Positions 42,143-53,394 of a DNA stretch of 64,000 bases are shown piece by piece. The notes below the pieces were generated by a model. The model was not told where the DNA came from. It made no database searches and saw only the letters and a program-made list of their open reading frames with translations. The stretch spans positions 62,001 to 126,000 of the forward strand of contig JAFEMH010005423.1 in the NCBI GenBank assembly GCA_022495995.1, read 5' to 3'. Position 1 is the stretch's first letter, and the number at the start of each line of letters is the position of its first letter. The position numbers and the translations under genes are program-made. The stretch comes from Adenophora triphylla var. japonica (lineage: Eukaryota; Streptophyta; Magnoliopsida; Asterales; Campanulaceae).

Positions 42143-43846
42143 CTTTGTTGATGCTTTGGGGGAGAAACCGGTCTTTCGCCTTCATGAGGAGCTTCGTACT
42201 TTCTGCTTTCTTCTTTCTCGATCCCAACAGCCTCCTTAAGATGTCCTTTCGAGAGCAAGTAACCGATCTCCTTTCTTAACGCGATGCGAGTCTTCGCAAC
42301 ATGCCCAAAGTCTTCATGGTAAGCACACCATTTTGATTTGTCACGCCATCCCGTGGTTTTGTCCGTTTTCTTTGGCCATCGGCTTTGTCTCCCGTGTTGC
42401 CCATTGCGCAAAGTACACTGAAATATCAACGAAAAACAATAATCGAAATGTTAGGCACATTATCATTATCTTCATCCTCACCGTCTATTGAATTAATTTT
42501 GCTAGTGTCAATTCTCGGATAAGGATTGGGACGGTTGTTTACTGCGATGGGACGATTCAGTCTTTCTATCGGGATGGTCATATGTCGACGTCTTGGATGA
42601 TGACTTTGATCTTCGCAGCCTCATCTTCCTCCGGCCTTATGAATCTCAATGCCCTGCTCCCGACTTCCTCCGGCCGCTTACAAGGAGTCATTACCAAATC
42701 TTGGTAATACGCGAATCTTTCTTCAACCCCATTTTGAATGCTTCGTGGTCATCGACATGTCAAGATTGGGAATTTCCAAGACCTCTTTATTGAACCGGTG
42801 GACGTAATCCTTTAGGGTTTCATTAGGGCCGAGTTACATTGTAAAGGTCACTTGTCAACCTTTCAAATTGTCGATCGCATGAGAATTGGTTATAGAACAT
42901 GTTGATGAGCCGGGCGTATGAACCAATTGAACCTAGGGGTTGCCTAATCAACCATTTGAGAGCTGGTCCGGATAAGGTGGATCCAAATCCCTGCATAAGC
43001 AAGCCTCCCGGAATTGAAGTGGAATATGGATTATGTCCATCTTTTCTTGATAGTGTGCCACGTGCTCCTCCGGGTCCGTGGTGCCGTCGTACAACTTCAT
43101 AGATGGTACATCAAGCGCTTCGGTATGTCGACATTTGCAATTGCTTTGGGACAAACCGAGACCGATTGTAGCAGCTTTGCGTTCTTGGTTGAATTGGAGG
43201 AGTCACACACAGTACGTTCATTACTAATTCTCTGAGATCCTGCATCCGTTTAGCTAGTGGGTTTTCTGCAAAGGGTCACCCATAGGAATACGATTGAAAT
43301 TATTATTATTGAAAAGATTATTAAGCAAACCAGAGTTGTCCGTAGTAGTCGTGACAGTGAGTCTTTGTCTATAAATGGGATGAATGGAGTGAATCCTCAG
43401 AAGATGGTGTCAAAGGGGTGTCCCCGGGCAAAGATGTTGACATCATGAAAGATGTCGGCGGAGGAGGATTGCCCATTGGAATGAATTCATTCGAAATGTA
43501 GATCCTCCAGGAGTTGTCAAAGTTGAGAACCCTTGCGCGCGGTGGTGATATGTTTTCAAGCCGAGATGCTATGAGTTGTTGGTCTTTACGCATCTTAATC
43601 ATGGAATTGGTCAACACCTTCGAATTGTTATCTTGCTGGTCCAACCTTTGATTCAACCTGGTTAGGATACTCCGGATGTCGGCATACGCATTGGAAGAGG
43701 TCGCCCCCTTTTGTGGAGTCTTCGTAGGTTGAGTTGGGCTGAGATCCGGCTCGAGGAGGCGGTGGTAACAAGCCGGTTCTACCTCCCGATGTGGGAACAA
43801 CGGTGGGACCTTTGCCGGCGGTGGACACATTGGTGGGTGCAGACAT
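42139..43846 (-). pseudogene. Element D gag
   Basis: ATG 43846 (MSAPTNVSTAGKGPTVVPTS) is followed by a proline-rich N-terminus, DIRSILTRLNQRLDQQDNNS, then PSMKLYDGTTDPEEHVAHYQ (retrotrans_gag start, near 43090), TLKDYVHRFNKEVLEIPNLD-like sequence, and near the end WCAYHEDFGHVAKT...LRKEIGYLLSKGHLKE, a TAT-type zinc-knuckle-like motif with the last Cys lost. At least five frame breaks are present. Confidence 0.85.
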
Positions 43847-43892
43847 AGTGAATTCGATTAGGAAATGTTTCAAATAACCGATAAACCACGAG

Positions 43893-43910
43893 GCCCCTCG
43901 GTGGGCGCCA
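43893..43910 (-). other. Primer-binding site of element D
   Basis: The minus strand reads TGGCGCCCACCGAGGGGC, 3 nt from the LTR end. It is identical to the PBS of C. Confidence 0.85.
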
Positions 43911-43913
43911 AAT

Positions 43914-44518
43914 TGTTTTGGTAGAAAAACAATAGAGTAGAATCTTAACTATGTTTAGTGTGTGGATTGAATAATAAGGAGGGAACTATGGAATTCGATT
44001 ATATGGAACAAGAAAATGAAAAACGAGACAATGACAACGCGATTTGTTAACGAGGAAAACCTTGGAGGTGATAACCTCTTTGGAAAAAACCCGGGAGTTA
44101 GGTCTCCAACCTTAAAGGTTCCACTATAATGATCACAATTACAACTTCGGAAGATAATGGAGAGGATTACAAGAGTTTGTGTGTAAAGTGTGTGCGTATG
44201 AGCCTGAGTGTCATTTTCCGTCTCCATTTCCCCTTAAATACAAGTAACTAAGAAAGAGTCAAATATGGTTCCTACAATCTCGGCATTGTGGTTTATCTTT
44301 TCAACCTCCGTGAGACCAAGTCGCCCTAGCCGTTTGAAGGTCTGTTGAACGTGCTTGAAGGTTGTTTCCGCATTCCTCTCTTAATTACTGAAAAATAAGA
44401 ATAATAATATTAGGAAATATTGGACAAGTAAATATTTAAAACAATACTTACAGTGTAATGACATCTCGTTATGCAGGATCAACTGAAGATGTCGTCATGT
44501 CAAAAAATGCCCACAACA
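43914..44518 (-). repeat. Element D 5' LTR (605 bp)
   Basis: It ends CCCACAACA and is followed by TSD cttat (44519-44523). Confidence 0.95.
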
Positions 44519-45567
44519 CTTATGCTCAACTTATGCCAATGGCCTGGCGAGTTTTTGATTTTGTCCTCAAAGTAAACCGAGAAAACGGACTAAACCTAGG
44601 GCTTCCCGAAATTGCCTATTCCTATGATCTTCAACTTTTTGGTTCCAAAAGGTACCTTTTTAGAAAGAAATCAGGTAGAAATCCTTTGATGAGCACCACA
44701 TCCTCCAGTGATAGGGGATGGAAGAATAGTTTTCTTTGTTGATAGGACGTCGATTGGAGAAAAGGATGAGATATCGAAGCAATGGAACAAGGGAGGTACT
44801 TAAATTCTTACTCTTGTGACTTCCTGTTCTTGAGACAAACTGAATTGTAATTGTTCTTGCTTTTATGTAGATATTGATTGGGGAGAATTGCTTCCACCTG
44901 CCAAAGACACTCTAGCCAAGAGGAAGTGATCGAGGTTGGAGACTCCTTTGATGGAATGTCAGCGGGAGATTTCAAGAAGAAATTCATGAGCCTGGCGACT
45001 GGGGTAAGACACCATTAATTGGATATTGAATAGTTTCAAAGGTTGTTATAACATTTAGTAATATCAAGATGTCATCTTTCGATCGTAGGGTACGTGGAGG
45101 AATTGGCAAAAGAAGTTGAGACGCTAAAAAAGAAGTCCAAAGCTGACATCGCTTTGGTCAGGAAGGAGAAGTTAGCATCAGATAATAAGGTGAAGGAACA
45201 TGAGAAGACTATAGAGCAATTAAGCAAGTCAGTGGGAGAACAAGAACAGACGGTGAAGGACTTATTGAATAGACTGGCGAAAAGCGAGGATGACCACAAC
45301 AAAGAGATAGCAGAAGTGAAGAATTCCTGCAAACTGGCTGCGGCAAAGACTGTCTCTCAATGCAAGGTAAAGATGATGAAGGAGTATCAGGAAGGGAAGG
45401 CTGATACTTGGGATATCAATAGGGAATGTGCCTATCTGTTCAAGTTGACAGGTGAGGTGACGGACGAGGGCGAGGTGTCGTCAAGTCCGTATGAAACGAT
45501 TGTCAAGGATGTACCGGCGGTTGGAGAAGTGACACCGGATGCAACACACTGCGGCGAAGCCACCTAA
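44519..45567 (+). pseudogene. Antisense gene of C, distal exons
   Basis: The gene resumes with TYAQLMPMAWRVFDFVLKVN, SYDLQLFGSKRYLFRKKSGR and a GWKN block with a frameshift near 44730. Introns are at 44796-44870 and 45004-45088. Relative to D, about 0.37 kb (D about 36370-36740), including intron 2, is missing at ctagccaagagg (about 44925). The last exon (VEELAKEVETLKKKSKADIA ... AKSEDDHNKEIAEVKNSCKL) is a long coiled coil ending near 45567. The coiled-coil frame is open, so selection or youth has preserved it. Confidence 0.65.
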
Positions 45568-46430
45568 ACAAAAAGAAGGTAAAACAACTTGGTTCTTGGT
45601 ATTTTGTTGATGTTTCTTGGGGTGGAATCCCTTAAGACAATTTTTATTTTTATTTGGTTTGTAATGGGTCCATAAGGACTAAAGACAATCTTTTTATGTG
45701 TTGGGTTGGTCCAACACTTGTGCACGTTCTTGTTGGTAGTTCGGATACTTTATGGTTGCTTTAGTTTAGTTATGGTTTAATAGTTTTCAAGCACGTCAAG
45801 GCTTGTTTCTTTTGGATAATTTTTTGTATGTTTTGCACATATGGTGACATGATAGTATGTCGAAATGATAGGTACTTAGGATGACATGTATACGTCATAA
45901 ACCGTAGATACTTAGATGACACGTATATGCCATAAACCGTAGATACTTAGATGACACGAATATGCCATAACCATAAGAATAATACTTAAGATCAATCATC
46001 TAAGCGAGTGGGAATGGGTAAGCTATATGAGTTTACCCATATAGGCCCACCCCACACCTCAATTAGTGAGATAACTTGCGCTCCGGGCGAAGGTGTGGTA
46101 ACCTAACTTCTTAAGAAAGAGGTAATTAACTCTTTAAACCTTAGAAGGGATTGTGTACCTTTACTTGAGAAGAGATGGCCGAGTCTCTAACGGAGGAGAA
46201 ATCGTTGTTCCTTGCGTGCATTCGATATGTCCCCATATAAATGTGTCAATACCTCATAAGATAGAAACACGTTAAAAACGGACGCCAACTAAGGTTGACG
46301 TCTCTCCACAAAGTATATTAGCGACATCTTAACTTGTAAATAATAAAAAAGATGCATAGGAGAAAAGAAAGGTTGTAAAGAATTAAAAGACGATTCATAC
46401 CTGGAAAGATGAGTTCATGGGAAATCATAT
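45568..46430. other. Spacer between antisense gene and integrase, element C
   Basis: Convergent-transcript zone, same content as 37390-38255, including the 35-bp gacacgtatatgccataaac-type repeat at 45880-45970. No gene is seen. Confidence 0.6.
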
Positions 46431-47400
46431 TTAAATGTAATACCTTTTGAGATGAATGGCGTTCCAACTTCGCGGTATCATTTGGCCATCCAAGGTTGCA
46501 AGGCGATATGCTCCTTTTCCGGCTTGTGCATCTATTAAGTAGGGTCCCTCCCATTTTGGGGCGAGCTTGCCTGCATTGGGCTCCTTGGTATTTTGGAATG
46601 CCTTTCGTAGGACTAAGTCTCCTACTTGAAACCTTCTAACCCTTACGTTTTTATTGTAAGATCGGGCTACCCTTTGCTGATATGCTGCCATACGAACTTT
46701 GGCCATGTCCCTTAGCTCGTCCACAGTATCCAGGTCATGTATCAAGATGTCTTTATTATGTTCGGATGTCGCAAGTCTCTTGCCGTTGGTACAAGGACTT
46801 CTGGTGGAATAACAGATTCAGTTCCAAATACAAGTGAATAGGGGGTTTGACCAGTAGCATTCTTAGATGTCGTCCTGTCAGCCCATAGGACCATTGGTAA
46901 CTCTTTCGCCCAACGTCCTTTCTTCTGGTTTAGTCTCTTTTTTAAGTTGCCGTTTATTATTTTGTTGCTAGACTCTGCTGTCCATTGGCTTGAGGGTGAA
47001 CAGCAAAGATGTCACCATCTTAACACCCCAAGATGTCAAGAAATCTTGGGTCCTCTTCTTGATGAATTGAGAGCCGTTGTCACAAATTATCTCGATGGAA
47101 TTCCGAATCGGTGAATATGTTCCTTTTAATAAAAGATATCACTTCTTTGTCACGAACTTGCACATATGCCTCGGCCTCTACCCATTTAGAAAAGTAGTCT
47201 GTCATGGCCAAAAGAAATACTCGTCCCCCTGGTGCTATGGGAAGTTTTCCTACTATGTCCATTCCTCAAACCATAAAAGGCCATGGTGACGGGATAGGAT
47301 GTAGCGGTTCAGTGGTGGTGCGGGATGTCCCCATGTCGTTGGACAGGAATCACATTTCTTTGCGTAGTCAACGGCATCTTTTCTCATTGTAGGCCGAAAT
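46431..47400 (-). pseudogene. Element C integrase
   Basis: Core fragments: VGKLPIAPGGRVFLLAMTDY, FSKWVEAEAYVQVRDKEVIS. The C-terminal open part (46745-46431) reads LDTVDELRDMAKVRMAAYQQ, RVRRFQVGDLVLRKAFQNTK, APKWEGPYLIDAQAGKGAYR and PRSWNAIHLKRYYI; this stretch is less damaged than in D. Frameshifts remain in the core between 46750 and 47100. Confidence 0.85.
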
Positions 47401-47623
47401 AGCCCATTCTAAGAGCTTTAGTATGTAAACTTACGCCCCGGTATGATTTCCACAATCTCCTTCGTGCGGCTCCTTGAGAACTGATGGGCTCTATCCGCCT
47501 CTAGACATCTTAAGTAGTGACCTGCGGCGGATTTTCTAAACAAGAGATTATCAATAAGTAAATATTTAGATACTCTTACCACCGAAGGCTCTTGCATTTT
47601 TCTCCTCGGCGGGATCGTATCAT

Positions 47624-48425
47624 CTAAGAGATATTTGATAATAGGAGCCGTCCAGAGGTTCTTTGCGGGAGAGGCAAGTATGTCGGCATCCGGGCGAACA
47701 TCTCAAGATGGTCAATTCTTTGGGATGTCAACATGTATGATTGGGATACCGGTTTGTGAGAAGCTTTTGAAGGCCGAACCCAAGTTTGCGAGCATACGCG
47801 AGAATTTTCTTCCCGTGGGATTTGTTCCAAGGAAAATGTTTTGAATTTGGCCGAAATAATTTTTACAATTTCCAAATATGTTGTCATCTTAGCGTTCTTC
47901 GCGACGTAGGACCCGTTGTACGGTATTAACAATTAGTAATGAATCCATGAACACCCGGATATGCTTGACATCTAAGTCTTGGGCTGATTAAACCTGCAAT
48001 TAGAGCCTCATACTCTGCTTCATTGTTGGTAGCCTTGAAACTGCAACTGATAGATTGTGGTATTATGTCCCCTTGTGGCGATTTTAGTACAACTCCAAGA
48101 CCTGTACCTCTCATGTTGGAAGCACCGTCCGTGTAGAGAGTCCAAATTTTTAGGATGTCATCATCTTGAAGTTGCTTTGTACTTCCAATTCCACCTCTTG
48201 TTGTAGGGTTGGGTGAAATCGCCCACAAAATCGGCCCGGGGCTTGGGATTTTATTGCGGTTACAGGCTCGTACTTGATGTCGTATGTGCTTAATTGTACA
48301 GACCATTTCGCTATTCGACCTGACATCTCTGGTTTTCTCATGACATTCTTAATAGGATAGTTAGTGCGTACAATAATAGTATGTGTTTCAAAATAGTGCC
48401 TTAATTTAATAGAAGCAGTTATCAA
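47624..48425 (-). pseudogene. Element C RNase H (second, RVT_3 type)
   Basis: WTLYTDGASNMRGTGLGVVL has the first catalytic Asp intact (unlike D). It is followed by SISCSFKATNNEAEYEALIA, then after a frameshift VAKNAKMTTYLEIVKIISAK and FSLEQIPREENS. The frame is cut twice, near 47930 and 48190. Confidence 0.85.
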
Positions 48426-48429
48426 AGCT

Positions 48430-49648
48430 AACTGCTTTGATACCTGGTCTCAACATCTAAGAGTGTCTTACTTATATAGTAGATGGGTTGCTGATTACCA
48501 TCTCGTTCTGTCACCAAGACTGCGCTTACAGCGCCTTCGGACACTGCTAGGTAGATGTAAAGATGTTCTTCCATCTGAGGTTTGGCCAATAAGGGAGGTG
48601 TCGACAGGTAAGTTTTGAGCTCCTGAAAAGCTTCTTCATGTTGTTCCTCCCATTGGAACTTCTTGTTCTTTCTTAAGATGTCGTAGAAAGGTTTGCATCG
48701 ATCTGAGGATTTTGAAATGAATCTAGTGAGTGCAGCAATTTTTCCCTGTCAATCTTTGGACGTCCTTGGCCAGTTGAGGTGATGACGGAGTTGAGAATAA
48801 CGCGTATTTGTTCGGGGCGGCTTCAATGCCTCTTTTAGTAACCATATAACCCGTAAACTTGTCGGCCTTCATTCCGAAGTTGCATTTAGCCGGATTAAGT
48901 TTCATATTGAAACAATCCAAGATGTCAAAAGCTTGAGAGAGGTTGCTTATGTGATCCTCGGCCTTCTTGGATTTTACTACCATGTCGTCGATGTATACCT
49001 CCATTGTGTCCCCCATCCGATCCTTAAACATCTTGTTGACGAGCCTTTGATACGTTGCACCCGCATTTTTAGTCCAAAAGGCATGGCAATATAACAATAA
49101 ATACCTCGTGGGGGTTATGAAGGCAGTGTCCTCTTGGTCGATGGTTCCATCTCGAATTTGTTGAAATCCCGAGGACGCGTCCATGAAAGTGAGGAGTTCG
49201 TGACCGAGGTGGCATCAACTAATGAATCTATGTGCGGCAAAGGGAAAGGATCTTTTGGGCAGGCTTTATTTAAGTCGGTGAAGTCGACGCAAACTCGCCA
49301 TTTCCCGTTTCTCTTCTCTACCACAACCACATTCGCCAACCATCTTGGATAATCGACCTCCCGTATCATGTTGGCTTTGAGTAAGCGCTCTACCTCCTCC
49401 TTGATGATCTGATTTCGGTTTCGCAAACTTTCTACGTTTCGGTGCACTGGTTTAAAGCTAGGATCTACGTTAAGTTTGTGAGTGATGACATCTCTGCTAA
49501 TGCCTGTCATGTCATCATGTTTCCAAGCGAAACTCTTTATTCTTCTTCTTAATAGGTTCACAAGCTTCTCTTCTATATCTGACGGGATGTCAGTGCCAAT
49601 AAGTACTTTGATGTCCGGGTTGGAAGGATCTAACAATACTTCTTTCAC
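48430..49648 (-). pseudogene. Element C reverse transcriptase
   Basis: From 49648 a 177-codon open part reads LLDPSNPDIKVLIGTDIPSD, KSFAWKHDDMTGISRDVITH, EEVERLLKANMIREVDYPRW and RVCVDFTDLNKACPKDPFPL, the fingers and first palm motifs. After a break come MDASSGFQQI, KNAGATYQRLVNKMFKDRMG, EVYIDDMVVKSKKAEDH (catalytic YIDD intact) and YMVTKRGIEAAPNK. The remaining connection and first RNase H blocks (48720-48430) are frameshifted. Confidence 0.9.
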
Positions 49649-49689
49649 ATCATCCTCCCTAGCTTCCAGGACTTTACGTACTTTCCTCG

Positions 49690-50330
49690 GTAATTGCTAT
49701 GCTTGTTTTGGAGATGGAGACGCCTTCATTGAAGTTTTGTAACATTCCTTGGCCACTGTTGATCACTATAAATCTTAGCGACACCCCAAGGTGTTGGAAA
49801 CTTCACACACCGATGGTAAGTGGAGGGTACGGCCTTCATTCCGTGAATCCACGGTCTTCCAAGAATGACATTGTAAGATGTTGCGCAATCAATTACGCAG
49901 TAACCGTTCCATGGTGTTGAGGCCCTTCGAGTATATTTGAAGCTTTATCTCCCCCACCGTTTCTTTGACTTCACCACTGAAGCCTACCAAGATCAAGACT
50001 TTTTGACAATCTCCGATTCGGGATGTTCATTTCCTTAAGGGTACCCAACATAATAAGATTGACGGAGCTGCCCCCATCTACCGAGAATACGTCGTATTGT
50101 ACGGTTGGCGATCTGCAAGGAAATAACCAGACCGTCATGATGGGGTTCCGGCAAGTTATCACGATCACTTTCATCAAAGGTAATTGGATCCGGCAAGGTG
50201 TCGACATCCTGGGCTGTCTCTTTGGCTTTTCCTCTTTTGACTCCTTAGCGTGTCGTTTTGCGGCGTAATAGGATGTTCCACATATTTCGAGCCTCCACCG
50301 ATGAAGTTGATCACCTTTGTTGATCTTTGG
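49690..50330 (-). pseudogene. Element C aspartic protease
   Basis: On the minus strand VYSVDGGSSVNLIMLGTLKE-like residues (50207-50030) form the active site. The GRPWIHGMKAVPSTYH block recurs near 49800-49870 in another frame. Broken by several indels. Confidence 0.8.
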
Positions 50331-52013
50331 GGAGAAACCGGCCTTTCGGCTTCATGAGGAGCTTCGCATTTTCAGCCTTCTTCTTTCCGGATCCCAACAA
50401 CTCCTTAAGATGTCCTTTCGAGAGCAAGTAACCGATCTCCTTTCTTAACGCGATGCGGTCTTCGCAACGTGTCCAAAGTCTTCATGGTAAGCGCACCATT
50501 TTGATTTGTCACGCCATCCCGTGGTTTTGTCCGTTTTCTTTGGCCATCTCGGCTTTGTCTCCTAGGTTGCCCATTGCACTGAGTACACCTGAAATGTCAA
50601 CGAGAAAAACAATAATCGAAATGTTAGGCACATTATCACTATATTCATCCTCACCGTCTACGAATTAATTTTGCTAGTGTCAATTCTCGGATAAGGATTG
50701 GGACGGTTGTTCTGCGATGGGACGATTCGGTCTTTCCGTCGGGATGGTCATATGTCGACATCTTGGATGACGACTTCGATCTTCGCAGCTCATCTTCCTC
50801 CGAGTCTTATGAACCTTAATGCCCCGCTCCCGACTTCTTCTAGCCGCTTACAAGGAGTCATTACCAAATCTTGATAATACTGTGAATCTTTCTTCAACCC
50901 CATTTTGAATGCTTCGTAGGTCATCGACATGTCAAGATTGGGAATTTCTAACACCTCCTTATTGAACCGATGGACATAATCCTTCGTAGTCTCATTAGGC
51001 CGCCGGGTCACATTGTAGAGATCACTTGTCAACTTTTCAAATTGTTGACTTGCATGAGAATTGGTTATAGAACATGTTGATGAGTGGGCGTATGAACCAA
51101 TTGAACCTAGGGGTTGCCTAATCGGCCATTTGAGAGCCGGTCCGGACAAGGTGGATCCAAATCCCTGCATAAGCGAGGCCTCCGTATTGAAGCGGGATAT
51201 GGATTATGTCCATCTTTTCTTGATAGTGTGCAACATGCTCCTGCAGGTCCGTGGTGCCGTCGTACAACTTCATAGATGGTACGGCGAAACGCTTCGGGAT
51301 GTCGACATTTGCAATTGCTTTGGGACAAACCGGGATTGATTGTAACAGCTTTGGGTCACCGGTTGAATTGGAGTAGTTACACAGCACGTTCATTATCGGC
51401 TCTACGAGATCCTGCATCTGTTTAGCTAGTGGGTTTCTGCAAAAGGGTCGCCCATAGGAATACGATTGAAATTATTATTATTGAAAAGATTATTTAGCAA
51501 ACCGTAATCGTCCGTAGTAGTCGTGACAGTAGTGTTGTCTATAAATGGAATGAATGGGGTGAATCTGCGGAAGATGGCGTCGAGGGTGTCCCCAGGGCAA
51601 AGATGTCGACATCATTAGAGATGTCGGCGGAGGAGGACTGCCCATTGGAATGAATTCATTCTGAAATGTAGATCCTCCGGTGTTGTCAAAATTGAGAATC
51701 CTTGCACGCGGCGGTGATATATTCTCAAGCCGAGATGCGATGAGTGTTGGTCTTTCTGCATCTTAATCATGGAATTGGTCAACACCTTCGAATTGTTATC
51801 TTCTTTGGTCCAACCTTTGATTCAACTGGTCAAGATACTCCGGATGTCAAGATCTGCATTGGAAGACGTTGCCCCCTTTTGTGGAGTCTTCGTAGGTTGA
51901 GTTGGGCGAGACCCGGTGCGAGGAGGTGGTGGTAACAAGCTGGTTCTACCTCCCGATGTGGGAACAACGGCGGGACCTTTGCCGGCGGTGGACACATTGG
52001 GGGGTGCAGACAT
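50331..52013 (-). pseudogene. Element C gag
   Basis: ATG 52013 (MSAPPNVSTAGKGPAVVPTS), then ADLDIRSIL, NVDIPKRFAVPSMKLYDGTT (51300-51240), GFGSTLSGPALKWPIRQPLG, QQFEKLTSDLYNVTRRPNET, TTKDYVHRFNKEVLEIPNLD. The retrotrans_gag core is readable over 51170-50790. The zinc-knuckle-like WCAYHEDFGH block is at about 50500-50460. Fewer breaks than in D. Confidence 0.85.
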
Positions 52014-52059
52014 AGTGAATTTGATTAGGAAATGTTTCAAATAACCGATAAACCACGAG

Positions 52060-52077
52060 GCCCCTCGGTGGGCGCCA
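52060..52077 (-). other. Primer-binding site of element C
   Basis: The minus strand reads TGGCGCCCACCGAGGGGC, 3 nt from the 5' LTR. Confidence 0.85.
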
Positions 52078-52080
52078 AAT

Positions 52081-52684
52081 TGTTTTGGTAGAAAAAACAA
52101 TAAAGTAGAATCTTAACTATGTTTAGTGTGTGGATTGAACAATAAGGAGGGAACTATGGAATTCGATTATATGGAACAAAAGAATGAAAAAGAGATAATG
52201 ACACCACGATTTGTTAACGAGGAAAACCTTGGAGGTGATAACCTCTTTGGAAAAAACCCCGGGAGTTAGGTCTCCAACCTTAAAGGTTTCACTATAATGA
52301 TCACAAATACAACTTTGGAAGATAATGGAGAGGATTACAAGAGCTTTTTGTGTAGAGTGTGTGCGTATGAGCATGAATGTGTTTTTCCGTCTCCATTTCC
52401 CCTTAAATACAAGTAGATATGAAAGAGTCAATATGGTTCCTATAATCTCGGCATTTTGGTTTATCACTTCAACCTCCGTGAGACTAAGTCGCCCTAGCCG
52501 TTTGAAGGTCTGTTGAACGTGCTTGGAGATTGTTCAGCATTCCTCTCTTAATTACTGAAAAATAAGAATAAGAATATTAGAAAATATTGAACAAGTAAAT
52601 ATTAAAACAATACTTACAGTGTAATGACATCTCGATATGCAGGATCAATTGAAGATGTCGCCATGTTGAAAAATGCCCACAACA
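52081..52684 (-). repeat. Element C 5' LTR (604 bp)
   Basis: It pairs with 33462-34067. The TSD acagg follows at 52685-52689. Confidence 0.95.
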
Positions 52685-52689
52685 ACAGG

Positions 52690-53389
52690 GCCGGAGGCTG
52701 ATAGATGAGGTTGGCCGGAGTTTATTGGTCTCTGTTGTGGGTTTAGAACAGGGAGCGGGGCTGTGCATTGTTGGTTGACGGGAATCAGATCGCCGCCGTG
52801 GCCGGGAGAGAAGGGGAGCGTTGATTTGGAAAGCCCAAGAAATGGTTTGGATGTTCAGGGAAATTTAGGATGAGAAGGCGATTTAGGAAGACATTGTTGT
52901 TGTTCTTGGAGGAAGAAGACGATTGGGGAAGAAGGAGGAAAGCGATTTTTGGAGCTAGATTGCCATTAGAGGGCGATTTGGTGAGCTTGGCCGGAGTAGT
53001 TGGCTGGAGTAGAGTTGTCGACTGATTTGGGTGTGAGGGAGGAGACCGATTGAGGGAGCCAACAATGGCGTTTTTGTTTCTCTGTGATTTAAATCACGGC
53101 TAGAGAGAGAGAGAAGTGAGAGAGAGAGAAAGTTGCTTAGGGAGAAAGAAAATGTAATTTTCCTTTTTGTCCGTGTCCCCCCTCCCCTTTCAAAATGAGG
53201 ATATTATTCCTTATTTAATAAGGATTTGGAAATGGTTTGGGTGTCGTATGACACCGGTTCTTTTCAGGCAGAATGGGCCGAATTGAATAAGGCCCAAAAC
53301 TAATGAATAAAAATAATGAGCCCAAAATTAAATGAGCCCAAAAAAAGAAAGCATACCCAAAAACACGAGTTCGGGTCGGGGTACTCACA
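52690..53389 (-). repeat. Element A 5' LTR, piece 3 of 3
   Basis: It is co-linear with about 6996-7669 of the left LTR, with more differences than the other pieces: a short duplication around 53000 (gtagttggctggagtagag) and an extra aaaattaaatgagccc near 53321. The LTR ends at 53389 and the copia TSD attat follows. Confidence 0.9.
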
Positions 53390-53394
53390 ATTAT

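Larger units (their letters stand above)
34720..44518 (-). mobile_element. Element D: second gypsy element of the same family, inserted into the antisense gene of C
   Basis: TGTTTTGG...CCCACAACA with TSD cttat (34715-34719, 44519-44523). LTRs are 34720-35325 and 43914-44518; the PBS is at 43893-43910 on the minus strand. Same gene order as C: gag, protease, RT, RNase H, integrase on the minus strand, then an antisense plus-strand gene. D and C are very similar throughout, but each LTR pair has its own diagnostic variants, so D is a separate insertion and not a duplication of C. Confidence 0.95.
33462..52684 (-). mobile_element. Element C: gypsy (TAT-lineage) retrotransposon with antisense gene, interrupted by D
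   Basis: It starts TGTTTTGG and ends CCCACAACA with TSD acagg (33457-33461, 52685-52689). LTRs are 33462-34067 and 52081-52684. The PBS is beside the right LTR, so gag-pol reads on the minus strand: gag, protease, RT, RNase H, integrase, then an antisense gene on the plus strand and the 3' LTR. Without D it would be 9.4 kb. The two LTRs differ, by my reading, at four substitutions and one 2-bp indel, so it is a young insertion. Pol is frameshifted. Confidence 0.95.
5776..53389 (-). mobile_element. Element A: TAT-type (Retand/Ogre-like) non-autonomous LTR element, carrying B, C and D
   Basis: A starts TGAATG (plus strand) and ends ...CTCACA, with TSD attat. Its left LTR is 5776-7669, the internal region 7670-15023, and its right LTR is in three pieces (15024-16041, about 33258-33461, 52690-53389). 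The tRNA primer site is on the minus strand next to the right LTR, so A is transcribed on the minus strand and the right LTR is its 5' LTR. The 7.35-kb interior has no recognisable gag or pol. It holds a leader, a conserved hairpin-like motif twice, and large tandem arrays. The layout is like a large retrotransposon derivative of the Retand group, presumably mobilised by a relative. Confidence 0.85.

Noticed and set aside
43914..52684. C and D as a segmental tandem duplication of one element
   Set aside because: Each has its own TSD (acagg, cttat) and its own LTR variants on both sides, and D sits inside the antisense gene of C; two separate insertions fit better.
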